From CAYPTY01 sp965659005 (GTDB lineage Bacteria; Bacteroidota; Rhodothermia; Balneolales; Balneolaceae): a stretch of DNA of 30,269 nt. The notes beneath the pieces are model-generated. The model saw nothing but the letters and a program-made list of their open reading frames with translations. It had not been told where the DNA came from and made no database searches. Every line of letters starts with the position of its first letter. The first letter of the stretch is position 1. The stretch is taken from contig CBFHVG010000064.1 of NCBI GenBank assembly GCA_965659005.1, positions 1-30,269 on the forward strand, read 5' to 3'. This document shows, piece by piece, positions 1 to 6,187 of this stretch. The position numbers were made by a program, and so were the translations under genes.

Positions 1-908
1 ATGCCTCTTGCTAATACATCTGTTGCAACAATCACCTTAACTTCACCCGTCTTGAATTTGTGCAGGGCCTCATTTCTTTCAGCCTGGTCACGATCACCAT
101 GTATTGTTGCTGCCTCTATACCCACTTTTTTGAGATCTTTACCGACAACATCAGTACCTCTCTTAGTCGCACAAAATACAATACAAGAATTCCACTCGTA
201 GGTATTCATTATATGCTCAAATAGCAGAATTTTCTGGTAATTTGGTACGAAATAAACTTCCTGGCTAACACTTTCAGCAGTCTTAGATTTCTCAAGTTCA
301 ATTTTTAGTGGATCATTCATAATACCGTCAATCAGTTTCTGAATTTGATCTGGCATTGTAGCAGAGAATAAAAGATTCTGTCTCTTTTCGGGTAATTTTG
401 AAAGTATATGAGTGATATCTGGTAAGAAGCCCATATCAAGCATGCGATCAGCTTCATCAAGTACTAAATACTTTAAACTTGAGAAATCAATGTCCATGAC
501 TTTCATTTGATCCATAAGTCGACCAGGCGTGGCTACAATGATATCAACACCATCTCGGATGGCATTAGCTTGCTTTCCAAAATCTTCTCCACCAATTATG
601 GTCACTGAACTAAGTCCTGTATGATAACCAATAGCAAATATCTGCTCGTCTATCTGGCTTGCAAGTTCTCTTGTTGGTGATATGATCAGGGCTTTAATCC
701 CTTCTTCAGGATTTTTCAATATCTGGTCCAGAATAGGGATAACAAATGCTCCCGTTTTACCAGAACCAGTTTTAGCTGCGCCTAAAATATCTCTACCTTT
801 GATTGCTTCAGGTATACTTTTTTCTTGAATTGGTGTTGGTTCTATGAATTGAACATCATTTAAACCAAAAATGATGCTTTCGTGTAGATTTAAGTCTGTA
901 AATTTCAA
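1..908 (-). CDS. DEAD-box RNA helicase, 3'-truncated by window edge
   Basis: ATP-dependent RNA helicase of superfamily 2, acting in the cytoplasm on structured RNA (ribosome assembly or mRNA turnover in family members). About 302 codons are present. Read on the minus strand, the motifs appear in canonical order: Q motif TPIQ near residue 25, motif I AAKTGSGKT near 44, Ia PTRELA, Ib TPGRL, motif II DEAD at about 151-154, motif III SAT, then in the second RecA domain IVFCATKRGTD, HGDRDQAER and motif V ATDVLARG. The window ends at motif V, so motif VI and the C-terminal tail, which would separate RhlE- from DeaD-like types, are missing. An in-frame stop lies at 966-968, and the only plausible start is TTG at 908, giving MKFTDLNL, the usual spacing to the Q motif. 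It is divergent from the FKBP gene. The family call is firm; the subfamily is open. Confidence 0.93.
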   Translation of the reverse strand, partial: MKFTDLNLHESIIFGLNDVQFIEPTPIQEKSIPEAIKGRDILGAAKTGSGKTGAFVIPILDQILKNPEEGIKALIISPTRELASQIDEQIFAIGYHTGLSSVTIIGGEDFGKQANAIRDGVDIIVATPGRLMDQMKVMDIDFSSLKYLVLDEADRMLDMGFLPDITHILSKLPEKRQNLLFSATMPDQIQKLIDGIMNDPLKIELEKSKTAESVSQEVYFVPNYQKILLFEHIMNTYEWNSCIVFCATKRGTDVVGKDLKKVGIEAATIHGDRDQAERNEALHKFKTGEVKVIVATDVLARG

Positions 909-1036
909 ATTGCTGTTTTTAAGGATGACTTTTGAAGCTGGTAATATAGCGAGTATTGAAAGAATTTATTCCACTTTGTCCATATTTCCCCTACTTTCTT
1001 TTCGACAAATTCCACTCAAATAATGTATTACTTACA

Positions 1037-1732
1037 ATGCGACTTAAAACTACCTATTCTCTACTACCAATATTAACAGCTCTATTCTTTTTTACAGCTT
1101 GCAACCAAAATGGTTCATATACAGCTTCTGATAATCTAAGTACTAACATTGATAGCGTGAGTTACGCTCTTGGCTATCAAAACGCATTATTTTTAAGCGA
1201 AGAAGGTGTATCAGAAATTGAAATGGATAATTATTTAGCAGGTTTCAATACTGCACTTGCAGATTCAACATCTATTCTAACTGAATCTGAAATGTCAATT
1301 TTGATTAACAATTTCCGCCTGGAGTTAAGAAATAAAATTGTTGAAGCGAATAAAGACGAAGGAATTGCATTCCTTGAAGAAAATAAAACTAAAGAAGGTG
1401 TACAGGCTACTGAGAGTGGATTACAATACAAAGTACTCGTAGAAGGTTCTGGCGCAAGACCATCTGAAACAAATACAGTTAAGGTGAATTATGAAGGTCG
1501 CTTAATTGATGGCACTATCTTTGATAGTTCATATCAAAGAGGTGAACCAATTGAGTTTCCATTAAATAGAGTGATTAGAGGCTGGACTGAAGGTCTTCAA
1601 CTTATGTCTGAAGGTTCAACATACGAACTTTATATACCATCAGATCTAGGTTATGGAAATCAAGGTGCCGGTAATCTTATTAAACCGGGAGCTACTTTAA
1701 TTTTTAAAGTAGAATTACTCGAAGTAAAGTAA
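1037..1732 (+). CDS. FKBP-type peptidyl-prolyl cis-trans isomerase, lipoprotein
   Basis: Prolyl isomerase and folding helper, predicted to be lipid-anchored in the envelope. The reading frame extends upstream to a TTG at 956, but ATG 1037 gives a proper lipoprotein signal peptide: MRLKTT, a hydrophobic stretch, then lipobox FFTAC with Cys at residue 18, so I chose it. Residues about 30-105 are an FKBP_N-type helical dimerisation domain (SYALGYQNA start, Mip/FkpA-like). Residues about 120-231 are the FKBP catalytic domain with the expected pocket residues: Tyr in NYEGRL, Phe-Asp in IFDSS, Phe in IEFPL, Val-Ile and Trp in RVIRGW, Tyr in LGYGNQG, Phe in IFKVELL. At 231 aa it has normal length for periplasmic Mip-like proteins. 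It is monocistronic, with a terminator about 110 nt downstream. Confidence 0.93.
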   Translation: MRLKTTYSLLPILTALFFFTACNQNGSYTASDNLSTNIDSVSYALGYQNALFLSEEGVSEIEMDNYLAGFNTALADSTSILTESEMSILINNFRLELRNKIVEANKDEGIAFLEENKTKEGVQATESGLQYKVLVEGSGARPSETNTVKVNYEGRLIDGTIFDSSYQRGEPIEFPLNRVIRGWTEGLQLMSEGSTYELYIPSDLGYGNQGAGNLIKPGATLIFKVELLEVK

Positions 1733-1844
1733 TTATAGAATTTTGAGTGACTTTCTGAAAAAAGAGTCATATAAAAAAAAGAAAAGGACTGGCTCTCAAC
1801 CAAGCCCTTAACTATACGTTGGCTTTTTCGGGGTACAAAAATGG

Positions 1845-1876
1845 GGATATAGCTAAATCAGTTATATCCTTTTTTT
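1845..1876 (+). terminator. Intrinsic terminator after the FKBP gene
   Basis: A 10-bp stem (GGATATAGCT / AGTTATATCC, one G-U pair) with a 5-nt loop is followed by seven T residues and a further T-rich stretch. It lies about 112 nt past the FKBP stop codon. The stem is AT-rich, so termination strength is uncertain. Confidence 0.72.
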
Positions 1877-2007
1877 ATTTCGAAAATGTATGTTGGTTCC
1901 CGTTTTTAATGGAGTAGATTCAGGATGTTTTAGTACTCAGCTACCCAGTTGATTATTGCTTAATTTTCTACTAATCAGTACTGAAGTATTTCAGTTTAAA
2001 TACAAGA

Positions 2008-2112
2008 ATGCAAAATCAGCATCTTGTTACAAATTTGTTAAATATTATTTGTTTGGCATTGATTTTATTAAGCTTATACATACCATCTTCTAGCTATTCA
2101 TATACGAAGTAG
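2008..2112 (+). CDS. Possible 34-aa membrane microprotein (uncertain)
   Basis: A short ATG-initiated frame in the 470-bp gap between the FKBP terminator and the response regulator. The peptide starts MQNQHLVTNLLN, has one hydrophobic stretch of about 16 residues (IICLALILLSLYI) and a Ser/Tyr-rich tail ending YTK. It could be a single-pass microprotein, the signal-peptide remnant of a lost exported protein, or chance. No ribosome-binding site is visible and nothing in the peptide identifies a family. A short inverted repeat (ACTGAAGTATTTCAGT, 1980-1995) lies just upstream. The rest of the gap (1877-2150) shows nothing else I can support. Confidence 0.2.
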   Translation: MQNQHLVTNLLNIICLALILLSLYIPSSSYSYTK

Positions 2113-2151
2113 AATCAAGAATTAACATGGTCTTAACTCCTTGAAATAAAA

Positions 2152-2181
2152 AAAGCGCCAGCAGTAAGACTGCGGCGCTTT
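2152..2181 (-). terminator. Intrinsic terminator of the parA-RHH-response regulator unit
   Basis: Read on the minus strand, AAAGCGCCGCAGT pairs with ACTGCTGGCGCTTT: a GC-rich stem of about 13 bp with a single bulged base and a 3-nt loop, running into TTTTTTTATTTC. It begins 21 nt beyond the stop codon of the response regulator. One of the strongest terminators in the window. Confidence 0.9.
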
Positions 2182-2202
2182 AGATAAAATTATTATTCGA
2201 TT

Positions 2203-2592
2203 TTATTCCTCAGGAGAGTCTTCTTCACCAAACACTCTATTAACAACTTCTCTAAGTTTTTCCTCAGTTACAGGCTTAACTAAAAAGTCTGAATGAGAAA
2301 TAGCCGTAGCACGCTCTTTACTTTCCGCATCAGAATTTCCGGTGATGAATATTATTGGAACGTCGGAAAACTCTCTGATTTTCTCAGATGCAGTAATGCC
2401 GTCCATATTGCCCTGTAGTTTAATATCCATAATGACTACATCGGGTGAATATTTCCTAACTAACTCAACCGCTGATTTACCATCTTTGATCTCTCCCACT
2501 GTATGAAAAACCATTTTTTGTAGATAATTCTCATACAAAATTGACATGATCAAATTGTCTTCAACAATTATTGCTTTTTTATTTATCTGCAT
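2203..2592 (-). CDS. Single-domain (CheY-like) response regulator
   Basis: A stand-alone receiver domain of 129 aa with no output domain. All catalytic positions are present: acidic pair Glu11-Asp12 (VEDN), phospho-acceptor Asp56 (VIMDIKL), Thr84 (FITGNS) and Lys106 (FLVKP). The C-terminus is acidic (FGEEDSPEE). Such proteins act by phosphorylation-dependent protein binding or relay phosphate between a kinase and an HPt protein. It is the last gene of a minus-strand unit with the ParA ATPase and the ribbon-helix-helix protein, 29 nt after the latter, and ends at a strong terminator. No kinase gene is adjacent, but an HPt gene and a kinase relic lie about 1.8 kb away at 4421-4970. Its partner and output cannot be read from sequence. 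Confidence 0.93.
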   Translation of the reverse strand: MQINKKAIIVEDNLIMSILYENYLQKMVFHTVGEIKDGKSAVELVRKYSPDVVIMDIKLQGNMDGITASEKIREFSDVPIIFITGNSDAESKERATAISHSDFLVKPVTEEKLREVVNRVFGEEDSPEE

Positions 2593-2621
2593 ATTCCCGA
2601 ATTAACTATGAATTAATTACC

Positions 2622-2897
2622 CTATTGCTCTGAAGATCCATTATCGCGAAACGCGATTTTTAAAATATCTCCAACTAAACCTGAGCAAGAGGTATTATTC
2701 TGAACGGCAGCTCGCTTTACATTTTTGATGGTGTTCTCATCTAAATAATAGCTAACTACCTTTTTTTTAATTTTTGTTGAAATAGTATTCCCATGTTCAT
2801 CCTTATTCGGATCCGTTGATCGAATAAACTCGAAATTGGATTTCCCTAACATGCTGTATGACAAGGGATTATGTCCTAAACTCTTTTTCTTACCCAT
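2622..2897 (-). CDS. Small ribbon-helix-helix DNA-binding protein, putative ParA partner
   Basis: A 91-aa basic protein lying 3 nt after the ParA gene. Residues about 45-86 fit a ribbon-helix-helix fold: a beta-strand KVVSYYLD, helix ENTIKNVKRAAVQNN, a turn TSCSG, and helix LVGDILKIAFRD. The first 45 residues are Lys-rich and look disordered (starts MGKKKSLGHN). In plasmid type Ib systems and related chromosomal cassettes the small gene after parA encodes a centromere-binding RHH protein whose basic flexible N-terminus stimulates the ATPase; the arrangement here matches, so I infer a ParB-like or adaptor role. No known gene name is recognisable. It could also be a transcriptional autorepressor; the two roles are often combined. 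Confidence 0.72.
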   Translation of the reverse strand: MGKKKSLGHNPLSYSMLGKSNFEFIRSTDPNKDEHGNTISTKIKKKVVSYYLDENTIKNVKRAAVQNNTSCSGLVGDILKIAFRDNGSSEQ

Positions 2898-2900
2898 AAA

Positions 2901-3656
2901 TTACTGCCCATTACGGACTTCTTTTGCCAATGCAAGGTAATCCTGTGCACCCATACTATTCTCATCGTATTCAAAAATAGTTTTATGGTGACTAGGCGCC
3001 TCTGCCAACGCAACGTTATCTCTGATAATGGTTCTGAAAACTTTAGGGCCAAAGTAATCTTTGATATGCCCTACCACTTCTTTGTTGAGATTTTTACGAC
3101 TATCATAAAGTGTACAAATAATACCTCCGACGTCCAGATCTTTGTTCAATCTTTGCTGAACCACTTTTACAAGATCCAAGAGCTTTGAAAGTCCGTGTAA
3201 TGCTAAATATTCTGACTGCAATACTATAAATATGTCGTTTACAGCTGTAAATGCGTTTAAAGTTAGTAGCCCAAGATTAGGTGGACAATCAACCAATACG
3301 TAATCGTAGGTGTTTGCTGGAATCTGAGAAAGCAGATTCTTAAGTAGGTTTTCTCTTGCAGGTTCATTTGCCAATTCAATTTCTGCTCCAGATAATTCTA
3401 TTGAAGAAGGTGCATAATCGAAATCTGTGTGATGCACAATTATATCCATAAAGTGCACTATCCCTTTAAGCGCTTGATAAACTGTTTTATCAAGACGATG
3501 CGAATGCATCCTTAATGAATAAGTTAAATTGGCCTGGGGATCTAAATCGACTAACAAAACTTTATATCCAAGTTTTGCCATTCCGGCCCCTAAGTTAATG
3601 GTCGATGTTGTTTTACCAACTCCACCCTTCTGATTTGTTAATGCGATAATTTTCAT
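2901..3656 (-). CDS. ParA/Soj-type Walker ATPase
   Basis: Deviant Walker-A partition ATPase of 251 aa, which in this family dimerises on ATP, binds DNA non-specifically and positions a cargo (chromosome origin, plasmid or protein cluster). It has the P-loop KGGVGKTT at 10-17 with the ParA-specific signature Lys10, A' motif DLDPQAN, Walker B VLVDCPP and a typical Soj-like C-terminal half. There is no N-terminal helix-turn-helix, so it is of the short (type Ib/Soj/McdA) kind. The neighbour is a small RHH protein rather than a canonical ParB with an HTH and CTPase domain, and the third gene is a response regulator, so this is probably not the main chromosome soj-spo0J locus. Alternatives are cargo positioning or an integrated-plasmid relic. 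ATG 3656 is a clean start. Confidence 0.93.
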   Translation of the reverse strand: MKIIALTNQKGGVGKTTSTINLGAGMAKLGYKVLLVDLDPQANLTYSLRMHSHRLDKTVYQALKGIVHFMDIIVHHTDFDYAPSSIELSGAEIELANEPARENLLKNLLSQIPANTYDYVLVDCPPNLGLLTLNAFTAVNDIFIVLQSEYLALHGLSKLLDLVKVVQQRLNKDLDVGGIICTLYDSRKNLNKEVVGHIKDYFGPKVFRTIIRDNVALAEAPSHHKTIFEYDENSMGAQDYLALAKEVRNGQ

Positions 3657-3686
3657 GATGTTCTGAACAAGATTCAGCCAAGTCGT

Positions 3687-3698
3687 AGTTAATTAACT
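3687..3698. promoter_or_regulatory. 12-bp palindrome upstream of parA, possible operator
   Basis: AGTTAATTAACT is a perfect palindrome 30 nt upstream of the parA start codon. A TATCTTTA element, one base from the FCB -7 consensus TAnnTTTG, lies just upstream on the minus strand (3720-3713), so the palindrome would fall in the 5' leader. RHH proteins bind short palindromes and often repress their own operon. This is positional inference only; AT-rich palindromes arise by chance. Confidence 0.3.
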
Positions 3699-3805
3699 TT
3701 ATTGCAATGCTGTAAAGATAGAGAACAACACTAAATGATTGTTACATCTTATAAAAGCCAAACAATCTTTATATGTAAATAACAAGGAATATTAGCGACT
3801 TTAAT

Positions 3806-4009
3806 CTATTGAATATTGTGTAATAGATTTTCTAAATCTAAGTCGATGATTTTGTCAGTTTTGGCCAAACTGGATGAGACTAAATACACATGTTTTGCTT
3901 TTGAATGAGGCGCCCACTCAGATTTTCTAAGTCTTTCACCCTGATAATCAATAAACACTAAAATTGTACTATAAAAGAACCAATTCATTAAAAGAATACT
4001 TAAATTCAC
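3806..4009 (-). CDS. Doubtful small ORF, unknown
   Basis: The 388-bp gap 3657-4044 between parA and the thioesterase contains one frame of 67 codons on the parA strand. Its second half reads like protein (DYQGERLRKSEWAPHSKAKH, with mixed charges), while its N-terminus is hydrophobic and begins only 35 nt from the oppositely oriented thioesterase start. I recognise no family. It could be a real small gene, a relic of a longer gene, or a chance frame. The rest of the gap holds only the palindrome and the weak promoter element noted separately. Confidence 0.2.
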   Translation of the reverse strand: MNLSILLMNWFFYSTILVFIDYQGERLRKSEWAPHSKAKHVYLVSSSLAKTDKIIDLDLENLLHNIQ

Positions 4010-4044
4010 TTAGCAAATAATAGACACTTATTCACGGAAATATC

Positions 4045-4416
4045 ATGCAGTTTCATAGTCGAAAACTTATTAAGCCACAGGATTTAAACGCTCATGGTAC
4101 CCTTTTCGGGGGAACCGTTCTAAGCTGGGTTGATGAGGAAGCCGCAATTTTTGTTTCCTGCCAGCTCGGGAAGGGAAATATAGTTACCAAGTATATGTCT
4201 GAAATCAATTTTGTGAATTCAGCAAAACTTGGTGAAGTAATTGAAATTGGTATGGAGACTGTTAAATTTGGTCGTACCTCAATTACTCTAAAATGTGTGG
4301 TAAGGAATAAATTTACCAAAGAGTCAATCATCACCATAGATTCCATAGTATTTGTGCACGTTGATCAATTTGGACAACCTATTCCACATAATATAACCGA
4401 AGCTGTTAATACCTGA
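4045..4416 (+). CDS. Acyl-CoA thioesterase, hotdog fold (YciA/ACOT-like)
   Basis: Predicted cytoplasmic thioesterase that hydrolyses acyl-CoA. The 123-aa sequence has the hotdog signature NAHGTLFGGTVLSWVDEEAA at residues 15-34, in which Asp30 corresponds to the catalytic acid of YciA-type enzymes, followed by the long beta strands VTKYMSEINFVNSAKLGEVIEI and RTSITLKCVV. It is slightly short for the family (usually 130-160 aa), having little beyond the core fold. The start ATG 4045 leaves a short but complete N-terminus. Its stop is 4 nt before the HPt gene, so the two are probably cotranscribed. The chain-length preference cannot be told from sequence. Confidence 0.87.
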   Translation: MQFHSRKLIKPQDLNAHGTLFGGTVLSWVDEEAAIFVSCQLGKGNIVTKYMSEINFVNSAKLGEVIEIGMETVKFGRTSITLKCVVRNKFTKESIITIDSIVFVHVDQFGQPIPHNITEAVNT

Positions 4417-4420
4417 TAAT

Positions 4421-4807
4421 TTGTCAAAAGCAATTGATTTTAGCGCCCTTAAAGAAATGCTCTTCGGTGAGAGTAAGTACATTGTTGAGTTCTGTGAGGC
4501 TGCTCTCGATTCTTTTACTGAATATGGTGCCCACTATAATCAATATTTATTAGCCAGAGACGAGACTCAATTCCGGAAAGCAGGTCACAAGATAAAACCA
4601 GTAGCTCAGATGCTTGGTTTAGATAATTTACTTGAGGAATATGAAAATGCTAAAATTCTTCTTCAAACCGAATCATCGGATCAATTCCTTGAAGAATCTG
4701 TTCAAAGAGTTGATGAGATCATAAAGTTAGTTATTCAAGACTGTAATTATAAGTGTTGCAGATACAGGGCCTGGTATAAAAAAAGAGGATCAAAAAAGAA
4801 TCTTTGA
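4421..4807 (+). CDS. HPt-domain protein with aberrant C-terminus
   Basis: Histidine-phosphotransfer protein, an intermediate in multistep phosphorelays. Residues about 6-105 form an HPt helical bundle (DFSALKEM through the helix ending VDEIIKLVIQD) with the signature AGHKIKPVAQMLGL, making His56 the expected phosphorylation site. The only usable start is TTG 4421, 4 nt after the thioesterase stop. After about residue 107 the frame abruptly becomes a Cys/Lys/Arg-rich tail (CNYKCCRYRAWYKKRGSKKNL): this stretch is the out-of-frame reading of a histidine-kinase ATPase domain. The HPt core looks intact and may still work, for example with the stand-alone receiver at 2203-2592, but its natural C-terminus has been replaced by the rearrangement. 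Confidence 0.75.
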   Translation: MSKAIDFSALKEMLFGESKYIVEFCEAALDSFTEYGAHYNQYLLARDETQFRKAGHKIKPVAQMLGLDNLLEEYENAKILLQTESSDQFLEESVQRVDEIIKLVIQDCNYKCCRYRAWYKKRGSKKNL

Positions 4808-4970
4808 TCGCTTCTATCAAACTGACAAATCCAGAGGTTCCTCTGGAGCAGGATTAGGACTTTCAATATGTCAGAAGATATTAGAATTACATGGTGCACA
4901 TCTCACTGTTGATAGCATCCAAAATAAGGGTACAACATTTTCATTTTCTTTGTCAACAAGTCATGTTTGA
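4731..4970 (+). pseudogene. C-terminal remnant of a sensor histidine kinase (HATPase_c)
   Basis: In the +1 frame relative to the HPt gene, the sequence reads VIISVADTGPGI, then KRIFDRFYQTDKSRGSSGAGLGLSICQ in two adjoining stretches, and ends GTTFSFSLSTSHV before TGA 4970. These are the G1 box, F box and G2 box of a HisKA-family kinase ATPase lid in the right order and spacing. There is no start codon, N box, dimerisation helix or sensor. The frame opens at 4731 after a TAG, and coding similarity begins near 4740, exactly where the HPt frame loses sense. The simplest reading is a deletion that removed the end of the HPt gene and the first several hundred codons of a downstream kinase gene, leaving a scar. 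It has no function by itself. Confidence 0.85.
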
Positions 4971-5019
4971 AGACCTGCCTCAATAGCCTTAGTTTAGGTC
5001 TGAATTTAAAACATATTTA

Positions 5020-6030
5020 ATGAACGTACTTGTTACCGGTGGCGCCGGTTTTATTGGATCGCATACGGTTCTGGAATTATTGAATCAGGGTCATAAAGTT
5101 GTTGTAATAGATAACCTCAGCAATAGTAATCTGGAATCCCTGAGAAGAGTAAAACAAATTACTGCTAAGAATCTCACTTTTTACCAGGTTGATTTATTAG
5201 ACACTTCCTTGCTTGAAGAGGTATTTCAAACACATAATTTCGATAGCGTAATCCATTTTGCAGGATTGAAAGCTGTTGGCGAATCTGTAGAACTCCCCTT
5301 GAAATATTACGAGAACAATATTACGACCACCATTAATCTTTGTCATATGATGGCAAAATATGAGGTGTTTAACCTTGTTTTCAGTTCATCAGCTACAGTT
5401 TATGGCGATCCGGCCAGTGTTCCTATTTATGAGGATTTTCCATTAAAGGGAATCAATCCTTATGGGAATACAAAGTTATTTATCGAATATATTCTTAAAG
5501 ATTTATACCAAAGTGACAACCGATGGAATATTGCACTTCTTCGATACTTCAATCCTATCGGGGCTCACAAAAGTGGTTTGATTGGAGAAGATCCAAATGG
5601 TATTCCAAACAACTTAATGCCCTATATCACACAAGTTGCCGTTGGTAAACTGGATTACCTGAATATCTTTGGTAATGATTATGACACTGAAGACGGAACA
5701 GGTGTTAGAGACTATATTCATGTTGTTGATTTGGCCATTGGTCACCTTAGAGCTGTTGAAAAACTAGAGGATAATCCTGGGTTAGTTATATATAATCTTG
5801 GCACTGGTAGAGGAACCTCCGTACTTGAAATGGTAAATGCATTTATTAAAGCATCAGGTGTTGATATCTCATATAAATTTACTGACAGAAGACCAGGTGA
5901 TGCAGCGGAATGTTATGCAGATGTGAGCAAAGCTAAAATTGAACTCAACTGGGAAGCCAAAAGAGGTATTGTTGAAATGTGTGAAGATTCCTGGCGGTGG
6001 CAATCAAATAACCCAAATGGATACAATTGA
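5020..6030 (+). CDS. galE: UDP-glucose 4-epimerase
   Basis: Interconverts UDP-glucose and UDP-galactose (Leloir pathway and supply of UDP-galactose for surface polysaccharides) in the cytoplasm. It is 336 aa, normal for GalE. The N-terminal Rossmann fold has TGGAGFIGSH at residues 6-15 and Asp31 for NAD binding (VIDNLSN). The SDR catalytic set is present: Ser in SSSATVYGD (122-130), Tyr148 and Lys152 (YGNTK). LRYFNPIGAH and the C-terminal DRRPGDAAECYAD segment are typical of the epimerase. It stands alone between the kinase scar and the tRNA gene, transcribed on the plus strand with no obvious terminator before the tRNA promoter. Confidence 0.95.
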   Translation: MNVLVTGGAGFIGSHTVLELLNQGHKVVVIDNLSNSNLESLRRVKQITAKNLTFYQVDLLDTSLLEEVFQTHNFDSVIHFAGLKAVGESVELPLKYYENNITTTINLCHMMAKYEVFNLVFSSSATVYGDPASVPIYEDFPLKGINPYGNTKLFIEYILKDLYQSDNRWNIALLRYFNPIGAHKSGLIGEDPNGIPNNLMPYITQVAVGKLDYLNIFGNDYDTEDGTGVRDYIHVVDLAIGHLRAVEKLEDNPGLVIYNLGTGRGTSVLEMVNAFIKASGVDISYKFTDRRPGDAAECYADVSKAKIELNWEAKRGIVEMCEDSWRWQSNNPNGYN

Positions 6031-6062
6031 TTTGTTCAGCCCGATCTAGTAGCGTATCTTTG
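6031..6062 (+). promoter_or_regulatory. Bacteroidota-type sigma-A promoter for tRNA-Leu
   Basis: TTTG at 6031-6034 and TATCTTTG at 6055-6062 match the FCB-group housekeeping promoter (TTTG, spacer about 19, TAnnTTTG) exactly, with a 20-nt spacer. Transcription would begin near 6069, about 3 nt before the mature tRNA 5' end at 6072. It is the clearest promoter in the window and supports the FCB affiliation. Confidence 0.75.
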
Positions 6063-6071
6063 TTTTATTGA

Positions 6072-6153
6072 GCCAAAGTGGCGGAATTGGTAGACGCGCA
6101 CGACTCAAAATCGTGTTCCTTCGGGAGTGTGGGTTCGAGTCCCACCTTTGGTA
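6072..6153 (+). tRNA. tRNA-Leu (anticodon CAA)
   Basis: An 82-nt tRNA with a 7-bp acceptor stem (GCCAAAG / CTTTGGT, first pair G-U), a D arm with GGTAGA, an anticodon stem CACGA / TCGTG around the loop CTCAAAA (anticodon CAA, reading UUG), a long class II variable arm (TTCC-TTCG-GGAG region) and a T arm GTGGG-TTCGAGT-CCCAC. The discriminator base is A6153. The CCA end is not encoded. The long variable arm and anticodon fix leucine identity. It is a single gene with its own promoter and terminator. Confidence 0.97.
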
Positions 6154-6154
6154 C

Positions 6155-6187
6155 AAAAGCCTCTCAAATAGTTGTGAGGCTTTTTTT
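6155..6187. terminator. Bidirectional terminator between tRNA-Leu and the glycosyltransferase
   Basis: AAAAGCCTC and GAGGCTTTTTTT form a stem of 6 GC-rich pairs, extensible by three more after a T-T mismatch and by flanking A-T pairs. On the plus strand it ends in seven T residues directly after the tRNA. On the minus strand it ends in TTTT just past the stop of the convergent glycosyltransferase gene. Confidence 0.88.

Noticed and set aside
956..1036. 27-residue N-terminal extension of the FKBP protein from TTG 956
   Set aside because: It would bury the clear lipoprotein signal peptide that starts at ATG 1037.
2203..3656. Idea that parA here is the chromosomal soj-spo0J (parAB) locus
   Set aside because: The partner is a 91-aa RHH protein, not a ParB with KorB/HTH and CTPase domains, and the usual rsmG/mnmG neighbours are absent.
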